Of a stretch of DNA of 64,000 nt, positions 53,759 through 62,642 are shown in pieces. Below the pieces are notes generated by a model. It saw only the letters and a list, made by a program, of their open reading frames with translations, did no database searches and had not been told where the DNA came from. The translations under genes were made by a program, and so were the position numbers. Within the stretch, counting starts at the first letter, position 1. Each line of letters begins with the position of its first letter. Source of the stretch: Haemophilus haemolyticus_L (lineage in GTDB: Bacteria; Pseudomonadota; Gammaproteobacteria; Enterobacterales; Pasteurellaceae); contig NZ_QQGY01000001.1 of assembly GCF_003490595.1 (NCBI RefSeq), forward strand, positions 186,001 to 250,000. The letters run 5' to 3'.

Positions 53759-53839
53759 AATTTATTCCTTCTATGTAAAAACAAATTTCGTTGGGGGTTT
53801 TGGTCTATAACCAAAAGTGGGCAAATAGTAGCAAAAATT

Positions 53840-53853
53840 TTGATTTAGATCAT
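53840..53853 (-). promoter_or_regulatory. FNR-type site over the sodA promoter
   Basis: TTGATTTAGATCAT on the plus strand, matching TTGAT-N4-ATCAA at nine of ten defined bases. The -10 TACTAT (minus strand, 53825-53830) places the site centre near -29, overlapping the -35 region, consistent with repression by FNR in the absence of oxygen. Confidence 0.55.
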
Positions 53854-54019
53854 TAAATGTTTTTCCTTTTGCATTAATAGACGAATTTATTAAACCTTGT
53901 TTTAAATCAACAAACCTATCAATCTACTACTAAAGAGTTATTTGTTTTAGGGGCTAAAATCTCGTCAAATATTTCTCTTGTGATAGAATACCGCCACTTT
54001 TTATTTTCCCTTTGCAATT

Positions 54020-54658
54020 ATGTTTGAACCACACAAGTTATCTCTGCAAAATTTATCCTGCCAACGTGGTGAGCGCGTACTTTTTCGTGCTTTGACTTGC
54101 GATTTTAATAGCGGTGATTTTGTGCAAATTGAAGGGCATAATGGTATAGGTAAAACCAGTTTATTGCGTATTCTTGCGGGTTTAGCCCAACCTTTAGAAG
54201 GCGAAGTGCGGTGGGATTCTGAAGCAATTTCTAAACAACGTGAACAGTATCATCAAAATTTGCTTTATTTAGGTCATCTTTCTGGCGTTAAACCAGAATT
54301 AACCGCGTGGGAAAATTTGCAGTTTTATCAACGAATTAGTCAAGCGGAACAAAATACTGAGATTTTGTGGGATTTGCTTGAGAAGGTAGGGTTGTTAGGT
54401 CGTGAAGATTTGCCCGCCGCACAACTTTCTGCAGGGCAACAAAAACGTATTGCATTAGGTCGCTTATGGCTGTCTCAAGCGCCCTTATGGATTTTAGATG
54501 AGCCCTTTACTGCGATTGATAAAAAAGGCGTGGAAATTTTAACCGCACTTTTTGATGAGCATGCTCAACGAGGCGGTATAGTGTTGTTGACCAGCCACCA
54601 AGAAGTGCCAAGTTCTCATCTGCAAAAATTGAATTTAGTGGCTTATAAAGCGGAATAA
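54020..54658 (+). CDS. ccmA: Cytochrome c maturation ATPase CcmA
   Basis: 212 residues. Walker A GHNGIGKTSLLRILAGL, signature LSAGQQKRIALGRL, Walker B WILDEPFTAIDKKG, H-loop LLTSHQEVP. ATP hydrolysis by CcmAB releases haem-loaded CcmE from CcmC. It heads ccmABCDEF and is close to sodA as in H. influenzae Rd by memory. Confidence 0.96.
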   Translation: MFEPHKLSLQNLSCQRGERVLFRALTCDFNSGDFVQIEGHNGIGKTSLLRILAGLAQPLEGEVRWDSEAISKQREQYHQNLLYLGHLSGVKPELTAWENLQFYQRISQAEQNTEILWDLLEKVGLLGREDLPAAQLSAGQQKRIALGRLWLSQAPLWILDEPFTAIDKKGVEILTALFDEHAQRGGIVLLTSHQEVPSSHLQKLNLVAYKAE

Positions 54659-54662
54659 CTTA

Positions 54663-55328
54663 ATGATTTTTTTAGAGATAATTAAACGAGAACTTCAAAT
54701 TGCGATGCGCAAAAATGCGGAAATTTTAAATCCGCTATGGTTCTTTTTGCTTGTGATTACTTTGTTTCCGCTTGTTATTGGGCCGGATCCTAAATTACTT
54801 TCCCGTATCGCACCGGGTATCGCATGGGTAGCCGCATTACTTTCAGCATTGCTTTCTTTTGAACGTTTGTTTCGTGATGATTTTATTGATGGTTCTCTTG
54901 AACAATTAATGTTAACCGCCCAGCCTTTGCCGATGACGGCGCTGGCTAAAGTTGTTGCACATTGGTTGCTCACCGGTTTACCACTTATTTTGCTATCACC
55001 TATTGCCGCTTTGTTGCTTTCTCTTGAGGTCAATATTTGGTGGGCACTGGTTTTGACATTGTTACTGGGCACTCCTGTATTGAGTTGTATTGGTGCTATT
55101 GGCGTGGCTTTAACGGTGGGATTGCGAAAAGGGGGCGTGTTGTTGAGTTTGCTTGTTGTTCCGTTGTTTATTCCTGTTTTAATTTTTGCGTCATCAGTAT
55201 TAGAGGCTGCAGGATTAAATGTGCCTTATGGGGGACAACTGGCGATTTTAGGTGCCATGATGGTTGGTGCTGTAACGCTTTCGCCTTTTGCCATCGCAGC
55301 GGCATTGCGAATTAGTTTAGATAATTAA
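54663..55328 (+). CDS. ccmB: Haem exporter protein CcmB
   Basis: 221 residues with six membrane helices, starting MIFLEIIKRELQIAMRKNAE, a clear CcmB start. Partner of CcmA in the ATP-driven release of holo-CcmE. The ATG follows the ccmA stop by four bases. Confidence 0.94.
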   Translation: MIFLEIIKRELQIAMRKNAEILNPLWFFLLVITLFPLVIGPDPKLLSRIAPGIAWVAALLSALLSFERLFRDDFIDGSLEQLMLTAQPLPMTALAKVVAHWLLTGLPLILLSPIAALLLSLEVNIWWALVLTLLLGTPVLSCIGAIGVALTVGLRKGGVLLSLLVVPLFIPVLIFASSVLEAAGLNVPYGGQLAILGAMMVGAVTLSPFAIAAALRISLDN

Positions 55329-55388
55329 TTTTATTCCACCGTATAAAAGTGCGGTGGTTTTTCTCTTTAATTTTTAAGGATCTTTTTT

Positions 55389-56129
55389 ATGTGGAAGTGG
55401 CTACATCCTTATGCAAAACCCGAAACTCAATATCGTATCTGCGGTAAATTGAGTCCGTTATTTGCATTTTTAACGCTTATTTTACTCGGAGTTGGCATTG
55501 TATGGGGCTTAGCATTCGCCCCAGCAGATTATCAACAAGGTAATAGTTTCCGAATTATGTACGTGCATGTACCGACAGCGATTTGGTCAATGGGTGTGTA
55601 CGGTTCAATGGCGATTGCGGCAGTGGTTGCCCTTGTGTGGCAAATTAAGCAAGCTCATCTCGCAATGATTGCAATGGCGCCAATTGGTGCATTGTTTACT
55701 TTTTTATCGCTTGTGACTGGCGCCATTTGGGGTAAACCAATGTGGGGCACCTGGTGGGTGTGGGATGCTCGCTTAACTGCAGAATTGATTTTATTCTTTC
55801 TTTATCTTGGTATCTTAGCGCTTTATTCTGCTTTTTCAGATCGTAACGTAGGGGCAAAAGCGGCTGGGATTTTATGTATTACAACGGTCGTGATTTTACC
55901 GATTATTCATTTTTCTGTTGAATGGTGGAACACGTTACATCAAGGTGCGAGTATCACTAAACTGGAAAAACCATCCATTGCAATTCCAATGTTGGTTCCA
56001 TTAATTTTGTGTATCTTCGGTTTTTTAACCTTGTATATTTGGCTTACCTTAGTTCGTTATCGCGTGGAATTATTGAAAGAAGATGCGAAACGTCCTTGGG
56101 TTAAAGCATTAGCTCAAACACTGAAATAA
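55389..56129 (+). CDS. ccmC: Haem exporter protein CcmC
   Basis: 246 residues, six membrane helices. The haem-handling WWD motif is present as WGTWWVWDARLTAELILF, with flanking conserved histidines (VHVP, IHFSVEWW). CcmC attaches haem to CcmE in the periplasm. Precedes ccmD after 41 bases; a USS pair lies upstream in the ccmB-ccmC gap. Confidence 0.96.
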   Translation: MWKWLHPYAKPETQYRICGKLSPLFAFLTLILLGVGIVWGLAFAPADYQQGNSFRIMYVHVPTAIWSMGVYGSMAIAAVVALVWQIKQAHLAMIAMAPIGALFTFLSLVTGAIWGKPMWGTWWVWDARLTAELILFFLYLGILALYSAFSDRNVGAKAAGILCITTVVILPIIHFSVEWWNTLHQGASITKLEKPSIAIPMLVPLILCIFGFLTLYIWLTLVRYRVELLKEDAKRPWVKALAQTLK

Positions 56130-56170
56130 AGTGCGGTTAGTTTTTAGCGATTTTTTATAAGGAATATTTT

Positions 56171-56374
56171 ATGTTTTTCCAAACTTGGAGTGATTTTTTT
56201 AATATGGGTGGCTACGGTTTTTACGTATGGTTATCCTATGCAGTAAGTTTAGTGGCAGTGATTGCCTTAATTGTTCAAAGTGTAAAACAACGCAAGACAG
56301 TGTTACAAAATGTATTGCGTGAGCAACAACGCGAAGAACGTTTACAACAAGCCAATAAGGGGAACACACTATGA
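56171..56374 (+). CDS. ccmD: Small membrane protein CcmD
   Basis: 67 residues: one membrane helix (YGFYVWLSYAVSLVAVIALI) followed by a charged tail with RKTVLQNVLREQQREERLQQ, the standard CcmD layout. Stabilises the CcmC-CcmE-haem complex. Its stop overlaps the ccmE start (ATGA). Confidence 0.92.
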   Translation: MFFQTWSDFFNMGGYGFYVWLSYAVSLVAVIALIVQSVKQRKTVLQNVLREQQREERLQQANKGNTL

Positions 56375-56892
56375 ATCCAAGACGTAAATCCAGATTTAAA
56401 TTAGTCATTTTTATTGTGCTCGGCATTGCTATTGCAAGTGGATTGATGCTGTATGCATTACGTCAAAATATCGACTTGTTTTATACGCCATCTGAAGTGA
56501 TTCAAGGTAAGGATAATAACCCGAATCAAAAACCTGAAGTGGGGCAGCGTATTCGCGTTGGCGGTATGGTGGTTGAAGGCACGGTAGTGCGTGATCCAAA
56601 AAGCTTAAAAGTGCGGTTTGATTTAAATGATATTGGCCCTGCGATCACTGTTGAATATGAAGGCATTTTGCCAGATCTTTTCCGTGAAGGACAGGGTATT
56701 GTGGCTCAAGGGGTATTAACTCAGCCAACCGTTTTAACCGCAACAGAAGTATTGGCTAAACATGATGAAAATTATGTGCCACCAGAATTAGGTGAAAAAA
56801 TGCAAAAAGTGCATAAACCAATGGGGATTGGTGATGCAGATTTAAAAGGCGAAAGCACACGTGATCGTCAAGAAAAAGAAGGCGCAAAATGA
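56371..56892 (+). CDS. ccmE: Haem chaperone CcmE
   Basis: 173 residues: an N-terminal membrane anchor (LVIFIVLGIAIASGLMLYAL), then an OB-type domain. The covalent haem-binding His is in LAKHDENYVPPE (about residue 130). CcmE carries haem to CcmF. The start overlaps ccmD and the stop overlaps ccmF (ATGA), showing coupled translation. Confidence 0.95.
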   Translation: MNPRRKSRFKLVIFIVLGIAIASGLMLYALRQNIDLFYTPSEVIQGKDNNPNQKPEVGQRIRVGGMVVEGTVVRDPKSLKVRFDLNDIGPAITVEYEGILPDLFREGQGIVAQGVLTQPTVLTATEVLAKHDENYVPPELGEKMQKVHKPMGIGDADLKGESTRDRQEKEGAK

Positions 56893-58835
56893 TTGCTGAA
56901 TTAGGAAATTATGCGCTGGCTTTAAGTTTAGCCGTATCGCTTATGTTGGCGATTTTCCCTTTGTGGGGGGCAGAAAAGGGCAATGCACAATTAATGGCAT
57001 TAGCTCGCCCAATGACTTATGGTTTATTTGCAAGTTTAAGCATCGCTTTTGCTGCGTTATTTTATTTATTCGCAGTAAATGATTTTAGTGTGCAGTATGT
57101 GGTGAATAACTCTAATACGGCTTTACCTATTTATTATCGTTTGTCTGCCGTATGGGGTTCTCATGAAGGTTCTTTATTGCTGTGGATTTGGCTACTGGCC
57201 GTTTGGTCATCTGCCGTTGCTTTATTGAGTAAACATTTACCTCAAGAAGCGGTTGCTCGCGTGCTTGGTATTATGGGGATTATTAGCGTCGGTTTTGTGT
57301 TGTTCGTCTTGTTCACCTCAAATCCTTTTACGCGTACTTTCCCTGATTTCCCAGTGGACGGAAAAGAGCTCAATCCAATGTTGCAAGATGTGGGCTTGAT
57401 TTTTCACCCTCCATTACTTTATATGGGCTATGTTGGTTTTTCGGTGGCATTTGCGTTTGCGATAGCATCCTTAATGACGGGAAAATTAGATTCAGCTTGG
57501 GCGCGTTGGTCACGTCCTTGGACGCTTGCTGCCTGGGTATTTTTAACTTTAGGTATCGTACTCGGTTCTTGGTGGGCTTATTATGAGCTTGGCTGGGGCG
57601 GCTGGTGGTTCTGGGATCCAGTAGAAAACTCATCGTTTATGCCTTGGCTTGCTGGTACAGCATTGATTCACTCTCTTTCTGTCACAGAAAAACGCGGTTC
57701 TTTCAAAGCTTGGACGGTATTACTTGCGATTTTAGCCTTTTCACTTTGTCTGCTCGGCACGTTCTTAGTTCGTTCTGGAATCTTAGTTTCAGTTCACGCA
57801 TTTGCATCGGATCCAACTCGTGGTTTGTATATTTTGGCTTACCTCGTTGTGGTGATTGGCGGTTCGCTTGCGCTCTATGCGTATAAAGGCAGTCAAATTC
57901 GCTCTCGTGATAATGCAGAACGTTATTCACGTGAAAGCATGTTGTTATTAAATAATATCTTATTAATGACCGCACTTTGCGTTGTATTCTTAGGAACGTT
58001 GTTACCACTTGTTCACAAACAACTTGGTTTAGGCTCTATTTCCATTGGTGCGCCATTCTTTGATCAAATGTTCTTAATTATTATGACACCATTTGCATTA
58101 TTGCTTGGTATTGGACCTTTGGTGAAATGGCGTAGAGACCAATTTTCTGCAATTCGTACACCTGTTGTTATCAGCGTATTTGTTATGATGATTGCAGGTT
58201 TTGCGTTACCTTACTTCTTGCAAGATAAAATTACCGTGAGTTCGGTGCTTGGCTCAATGATGACCGTGATTATCGCATTACTTGCGCTTTATGAATTGCA
58301 ACAACGTGCGGCGCATCGTGAATCATTCTTTGTTGGCGTACGCAAACTATCTCGTTCTCATTGGGGAATGATGTTAGCTCACTTAGGCGTAGCAATGACA
58401 GTTTGGGGGATCGCGTTTAGCCAAAACTTTAGCGTAGAACGGGATGTTCGAATGAAAGTCGGCGAGAGCGCGCAAATTGGCCGTTACGATTTTAAATTCG
58501 CTGGAGTAACGGATGTTAATGGCCCAAATTATATTGGTGGAAAAGCACAAATTGATATTTCGAAAGATGGGCAACCAGAGGCAAGTTTATTCGCGGAAAA
58601 ACGTTTTTACACAGTAAGTCGTATGTCTATGACGGAAGCCGCTATTGCTGGTGGTTTAACTCGTGATCTTTATGTGGCTCTCGGTGAAAAGATTGATGAT
58701 AATTCTTGGGCTTTACGCTTATATTACAAGCCGTTTATTCGCTGGATTTGGATTGGCGGCTTGTTTATGGCGTTAGGTGGATTGTTGTGTATGTTCGATC
58801 GACGCTATCGGTTTAATGTGTTGTTGAAGAAATAG
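56889..58835 (+). CDS. ccmF: Haem lyase component CcmF
   Basis: 648 residues, about 14-15 membrane helices. WWD motif GWGGWWFWDPVENSSFMPW, with conserved His in LIHSLSVTEKRG and LLPLVHKQL. CcmF ligates haem to apocytochromes together with CcmH and CcmI. This supplies NapB and NapC, encoded at 35.7-36.8 kb. A palindromic block separates it from dsbE. Confidence 0.96.
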   Translation: MIAELGNYALALSLAVSLMLAIFPLWGAEKGNAQLMALARPMTYGLFASLSIAFAALFYLFAVNDFSVQYVVNNSNTALPIYYRLSAVWGSHEGSLLLWIWLLAVWSSAVALLSKHLPQEAVARVLGIMGIISVGFVLFVLFTSNPFTRTFPDFPVDGKELNPMLQDVGLIFHPPLLYMGYVGFSVAFAFAIASLMTGKLDSAWARWSRPWTLAAWVFLTLGIVLGSWWAYYELGWGGWWFWDPVENSSFMPWLAGTALIHSLSVTEKRGSFKAWTVLLAILAFSLCLLGTFLVRSGILVSVHAFASDPTRGLYILAYLVVVIGGSLALYAYKGSQIRSRDNAERYSRESMLLLNNILLMTALCVVFLGTLLPLVHKQLGLGSISIGAPFFDQMFLIIMTPFALLLGIGPLVKWRRDQFSAIRTPVVISVFVMMIAGFALPYFLQDKITVSSVLGSMMTVIIALLALYELQQRAAHRESFFVGVRKLSRSHWGMMLAHLGVAMTVWGIAFSQNFSVERDVRMKVGESAQIGRYDFKFAGVTDVNGPNYIGGKAQIDISKDGQPEASLFAEKRFYTVSRMSMTEAAIAGGLTRDLYVALGEKIDDNSWALRLYYKPFIRWIWIGGLFMALGGLLCMFDRRYRFNVLLKK

Positions 58836-58846
58836 TTTTATTCTTG

Positions 58847-58948
58847 CCTTCCCCTGCTTGCGGGGGAAGGTGCCCGAAGGGCGGAAGGGGGATTACGATA
58901 TCCCCCCTCAGTCACTTCGCGACAGCTCCCCCCATAAATGGGGGGAGC
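58847..58948. repeat. Palindromic repeat block between ccmF and dsbE
   Basis: About 100 bases made of consecutive dyads: 58847-58870 (CCTTCCCC/GGGGAAGG), 58872-58882 (GCCC-GAA-GGGC), 58887-58906 (GGGGGAT/ATCCCCC) and 58925-58948 (11-bp perfect GCTCCCCCCAT/ATGGGGGGAGC). GC-rich in an AT-rich genome. It interrupts the ccm operon and is likely a dispersed intergenic (REP/BIME-like) element. Confidence 0.8.
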
Positions 58949-58975
58949 AAAGTTAATGAAAAAGTGCGGTAAAAA

Positions 58976-59521
58976 ATGAAAAAAAAATTACTCGTTCCTC
59001 TTATTCTCTTTTTATCGATAACAATTGCCTTTTTAGTGCAATTAAAACGTAATGCGCAAGGTGAAGATATTAAAGCATTAGAGTCAGCTTTGGTTGGAAA
59101 GCCTGTGCCAGCAAAAAATTTAACGGAGCTTTTTGAAAATAAAGCTTACACAAATGAATTGTTTCAACAAGGTAAGCCAGTTTTGCTTAATGTGTGGGCG
59201 ACTTGGTGTCCGACTTGTTATGCCGAACATCAATATTTAAACAAACTTGCTAAAGACGGTGTGCGAATTATCGGTTTAGATTATAAAGATGAATCACCTA
59301 AAGCAATGAAGTGGTTAAAAGATCTTGGCAATCCTTATCAAGTTGTTTTAAAAGATGAAAAAGGTTCTTTCGGTTTGGATTTAGGGGTATATGGTGCACC
59401 AGAAACTTTCATTGTAGATGGAAAAGGTGTGATTCATTATCGTTATGCCGGTGATGTAAATGAGAAAGTTTGGACTCAGACTTTAAAACCAATTTATGAC
59501 AAACTTTCGGAGCAACAATAA
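58976..59521 (+). CDS. dsbE: Thiol:disulfide interchange protein CcmG/DsbE
   Basis: 181 residues: membrane anchor at the N-terminus, then a thioredoxin fold with WATWCPTCYAEH as active site and YGAPETFIVDG as the cis-Pro loop. Keeps apocytochrome haem-site cysteines reduced in the periplasm. A USS immediately precedes the ATG. The last base of the stop codon is the first base of ccmH. Confidence 0.95.
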   Translation: MKKKLLVPLILFLSITIAFLVQLKRNAQGEDIKALESALVGKPVPAKNLTELFENKAYTNELFQQGKPVLLNVWATWCPTCYAEHQYLNKLAKDGVRIIGLDYKDESPKAMKWLKDLGNPYQVVLKDEKGSFGLDLGVYGAPETFIVDGKGVIHYRYAGDVNEKVWTQTLKPIYDKLSEQQ

Positions 59522-59982
59522 TGAAAAAAACATGGCTATTTTTGACCGCACTTTTGTTTAGCTCAGTGGCGTTTTCATCCATTGATGCATTAAATTTTAG
59601 TTCTCCACAGCAAGAGAGTGATTACCATCAATTAACACAATCTTTGCGTTGTCCTCAATGTCAAAATAACAATATTGCGGATTCCAACGCAACTATCGCT
59701 GTGGATATGCGTGGCAAAGTATTTGAGCTTTTACAAGAAGGTAAATCGAAAAATGACGTAGTGGATTATATGGTGGCTCGCTACGGCAATTTTGTAACTT
59801 ACGATCCACCTATGACAGCGAGTACATTAGTGCTATGGATTGCGCCATTATTGCTTGTGTTGTTAGGCGTGGTATTTTTATTAAGACGTAAACCTAAAGC
59901 TCAAAGTGCGGTGAAATCCCAAGATGTTTTAACTGATGAAGATAATGCTCGTTTGGCAGAATTATTAAACAAGGATAAATAG
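59521..59982 (+). CDS. ccmH: Cytochrome c maturation thioreductase CcmH
   Basis: 153 residues: signal peptide, then SLRCPQCQNNNIADSNA with the redox CxxC of CcmH/NrfF proteins, and one membrane helix near residue 105 (LVLWIAPLLLVLLGVVFLL). Lacks the TPR domain, which is a separate gene (next). A USS (TTTGACCGCACTTTT) sits in the signal peptide coding region. Confidence 0.93.
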   Translation: MKKTWLFLTALLFSSVAFSSIDALNFSSPQQESDYHQLTQSLRCPQCQNNNIADSNATIAVDMRGKVFELLQEGKSKNDVVDYMVARYGNFVTYDPPMTASTLVLWIAPLLLVLLGVVFLLRRKPKAQSAVKSQDVLTDEDNARLAELLNKDK

Positions 59983-60900
59983 ATGAATTTTGCATTAATT
60001 TTTATATTAACCACTTTAGTTGTGGCGTTAATTTGTTTTTATCCTTTATTACGTCAATTCAAAGCGAAACATGGGCAAAAACGTGATGATTTAAATAAGG
60101 CGTTATATTTCTCACGCTTGGAAGAAATTGAGCAAGATAATTCCCAAGGTTTAGTTGAAAATGTTGAGCAACTCAAACAAGAATTACAGAAAACCTTGCT
60201 TGATGATGTTCCGAGCAAGGTTCAAGAGAATGTGGATTATTCTGGCAAATCTTATGGAAAAATTTGGTTTGTCTCTGGCGTGTTGGCGCTAGGAATTATC
60301 GCAGGTTCTTCTTATTTTATGGTTGGATCTTGGCAAGCAGAGTCTATGTTAGAGCAAACTTATGCGAAATTGCCCTATTTCTTTGATCGAATGAAAGATG
60401 AAGATAAAAATCCATTTTCTGATGCAGAAATGCAGCAATTTTCTACCGCACTTCGAATCGATTTGCAGAAAAATCCAACTGATGCAAAAAAATGGTGGAT
60501 GCTCGGTCAAATTGGGATGAATTTAGGTGATGCGCGTTTGGCATTTGATAGCTATCAAAAGGCTAACAAACTGGAACCAGATAATGTGCAATATAAATTA
60601 GGCTATGCTCGCATATTGATGTTTTCTGAAGACGCAACAGATAAGCTTAAAGGTGGCAATTTATTGAGAGAAGTGATTCGTCAAGATCACACTAACATTG
60701 AAGCATTAAGTCTGCTCGCATTCCGTTATTTTGAAACGGAAGATTATAAAATGGCGGCAGTGACTTGGGCGATGATGCTACGCTTAATGCCGAAAGATGA
60801 TGAGCGTGTACCATTAATTGAAAAAAGTATCCGTGCAGCGCGTGATGCGCTAGAAGCTCAAAACGAAGAAAAATCCAAAAGTATAACTCCTGAAAAATAA
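59983..60900 (+). CDS. TPR protein CcmI-like (cytochrome c assembly)
   Basis: 305 residues beginning one base after the ccmH stop. N-terminal membrane helix, a charged coil, a second helix (IWFVSGVLALGIIAGSSYFM), then TPR repeats in the C-terminal half (WWMLGQIGMNLGDARLAFDS, YQKANKLEPDNVQYKLGYAR). This matches CcmI / the C-terminal domain of E. coli CcmH, which presents the apocytochrome C-terminus to the haem lyase. Confidence 0.85.
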   Translation: MNFALIFILTTLVVALICFYPLLRQFKAKHGQKRDDLNKALYFSRLEEIEQDNSQGLVENVEQLKQELQKTLLDDVPSKVQENVDYSGKSYGKIWFVSGVLALGIIAGSSYFMVGSWQAESMLEQTYAKLPYFFDRMKDEDKNPFSDAEMQQFSTALRIDLQKNPTDAKKWWMLGQIGMNLGDARLAFDSYQKANKLEPDNVQYKLGYARILMFSEDATDKLKGGNLLREVIRQDHTNIEALSLLAFRYFETEDYKMAAVTWAMMLRLMPKDDERVPLIEKSIRAARDALEAQNEEKSKSITPEK

Positions 60901-61007
60901 CCTAGTATCACATAAGTCTTTTTGGTATAGTTCAGTAATACTATTAATTGGCAAATAGCTATTTTAATATTAGAAATTACTTTAAAGAACGTTAAGGAGA
61001 ACTGGAG

Positions 61008-61538
61008 ATGAATTACAAAAATTGTACTTCTTTTTCTTTATTTTGTAGCATGCTGGTTAGTTTGTTTATACCGCATTTATCTATTGCTGAAGATACATCT
61101 AGTTCAGTAACTTATGTTGATGAAAAAGATAAGAAAGCCTTTAGCTCTGATATATCAAGTAATGATACTCAGAAATTGGGTCAAAGCATTGAGTTGAAAG
61201 TTTATAAAATTGATGAGATGAGTTCATCGGAGAGTGTTTTTGAGTCTCCAGCTGGTATTTGTCAAGGATTTAAAGTTAAAAGAGGTGTGGATTATACAAA
61301 TTCAACCCACAATTATCTTTCGCCAAATGATAAAAGTGAATATTACGGTAGTGTAACGGGGGCGACGATTTATAATCAAAAAGATCCTCAAAATTTAAGT
61401 TATGTGCCAGTTTATTCAATTACAGATAAAGATGTGTCTAAGCGTATTCAATCACAAGAAAATAAAAAACTAAAGGAAAAAGCAGCTAATTATGTATCAG
61501 AAGGCAGGGCTGTATTAACTGACGTAATTTGTAAATAG
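61008..61538 (+). CDS. Uncharacterised exported protein
   Basis: 176 residues with a long signal peptide (CTSFSLFCSMLVSLFIPHLS, then IAED) and a polar mature part with a cysteine pair (AGICQGFKV...VICK) that could form a disulfide. AAGGAGAACTGGAG lies before the ATG. No recognised family. It is followed by a lipoprotein gene with nearly no gap, so the two probably make a two-gene unit. Confidence 0.6.
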   Translation: MNYKNCTSFSLFCSMLVSLFIPHLSIAEDTSSSVTYVDEKDKKAFSSDISSNDTQKLGQSIELKVYKIDEMSSSESVFESPAGICQGFKVKRGVDYTNSTHNYLSPNDKSEYYGSVTGATIYNQKDPQNLSYVPVYSITDKDVSKRIQSQENKKLKEKAANYVSEGRAVLTDVICK

Positions 61539-61548
61539 GATGTATTTA

Positions 61549-61848
61549 ATGAGAAAAATAGTTTTTGTAACTTGTGCAATTTTAGGTTTAGCAGCATGTT
61601 CATCTCAACCAGAACAAACTGGTGACGGTGTTTATGATATGAAGGCTGTGCAAGAGTATAATGCTCGTGTAACAAGTGGTAATACGGTTACTCAGGCACA
61701 GAAAGATAAAGTGGCAAGCCAAGTTGATACTAACTTAAAATTGAATGCGAGTGATAATAAGGTGAAGACTCGAGTGAGAAGTTCGATACCCGTTATTCCT
61801 GTAGTCCCAAGTGTCGGGTATCATTATAATTACCATCATTTTAGATAG
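61549..61848 (+). CDS. Small uncharacterised lipoprotein
   Basis: 99 residues from the ATG at 61549 (TAGGATG RBS eight bases upstream; an ATG at 61540 three codons earlier is less well placed). Signal peptide and lipobox in AILGLAACSSQPE. The mature protein is short, polar, with a Lys/Asp-rich coil and a Pro/Tyr/His C-terminus (VVPSVGYHYNYHHFR). Family unknown. Downstream of the exported protein gene. Confidence 0.6.
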   Translation: MRKIVFVTCAILGLAACSSQPEQTGDGVYDMKAVQEYNARVTSGNTVTQAQKDKVASQVDTNLKLNASDNKVKTRVRSSIPVIPVVPSVGYHYNYHHFR

Positions 61849-61906
61849 AAAAACTAAAGCCTTGATAACTCAGCAACCTCCAAAAGGCTGGACTATTAAA
61901 TCAAGG

Positions 61907-62100
61907 CTAAGTTATGTGAACCATAGGGCTTAGTTCTCTTAGTTTAAATTGAATACGCTCATGATTGTAATAATGAATGTACTCATGAATCGTTTTTCGA
62001 GTTGCTCAAAAGTATCAAATTATTTTCTATCGTAAACCCCGTTTTTACCATCCAAATAAGCTATTTATCACCGTATTATCTAGACAATTTCCTTTTCTTG
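61907..62100 (-). pseudogene. IS3-family OrfB transposase remnant
   Basis: Minus-strand C-terminal region of a transposase: GNCLDNTVINSLFGW, then frames broken at VYDRK-stop and at a one-base indel before IHEYIHYYN, ending in LRELSPMVHIT-stop. The DDE Glu region (NxxxENFFGxLK) is represented by NTVINSLFGW, in which the catalytic Glu is replaced. Confidence 0.85.
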
Positions 62101-62399
62101 ACATACTTTTCAAATATTATTTTTTAACAGGATTTCTTGATAACTTTTCATTTGATATTGCCCCCTTAGGAAAACTGTAAAATAGGTTTTGCCCCTCAAG
62201 CCTTGCTACCATTTTCTACATATTTAAATTCACTTAGACCTATTCCCCACCTTTCATTAGTTCAACTTAGTCAGAATTTGTACGATTTATTGAGTATATG
62301 GTCGATGATTTAGTTAAATTCTCACTATCAAAACTCTATGAGTTATTCAGTTTAGAGCAGTTTTAAACTCACTTTAAAACAATTAGTTAAGAGGAATTT

Positions 62400-62555
62400 A
62401 AGTTAGTTATCTAGGATAGCCCGAAATTGTTTAATCCGGTCTCTCAAGATTATGTCAGTAAAATGAAAATATTTCTTTGTGAGAAAACGATTTTTACTGT
62501 GTTGAAGATAAAAATCAATCACTTGTTGTTTGACGGATTGGGTATATTTAATCAT
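62400..62555 (-). pseudogene. IS3-family OrfA remnant
   Basis: Starts MIKYTQSVKQQVIDFYLQHS, typical of IS150/IS3 OrfA HTH proteins, and continues for about 45 recognisable residues before the homology fades. The region from about 62100 to 62400 is AT-rich and has no recognisable coding. Confidence 0.7.
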
Positions 62556-62642
62556 AAAAAAATCTGCACCTTTAATCAGTTGGGTGTTTCGTCCAACTTT
62601 TAGGTGCAGATTACAAGGCTTTATTCTTTCAATTAAAAGACA

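Larger units (their letters stand above)
61873..62607 (-). mobile_element. Decayed IS3-family element (about 735 bp left)
   Basis: Ends: CAACCTCCAAAAGGCTGGAC near 61874 and, on the other strand, GCACCTAAAAGTTGGAC near 62607, related as imperfect inverted repeats. Between them is a minus-strand orfA start at 62555 (MIKYTQSVKQQVIDFYLQHS) and the orfB tail GNCLDNTVINSLFGW, then VYDRK-stop-FDTFEQLEK, IHEYIHYYNHERIQFKLREL ending at 61907, with frameshifts and stops. Internal deletion is required, since an intact element would be about 1.2 kb. It is a different element from the one at the window start. Confidence 0.85.

Noticed and set aside
61849..62642. A functional transposase at the decayed IS
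   Set aside because: Stops and frameshifts break OrfB, the catalytic Glu region is altered and the element is about half of the expected length.
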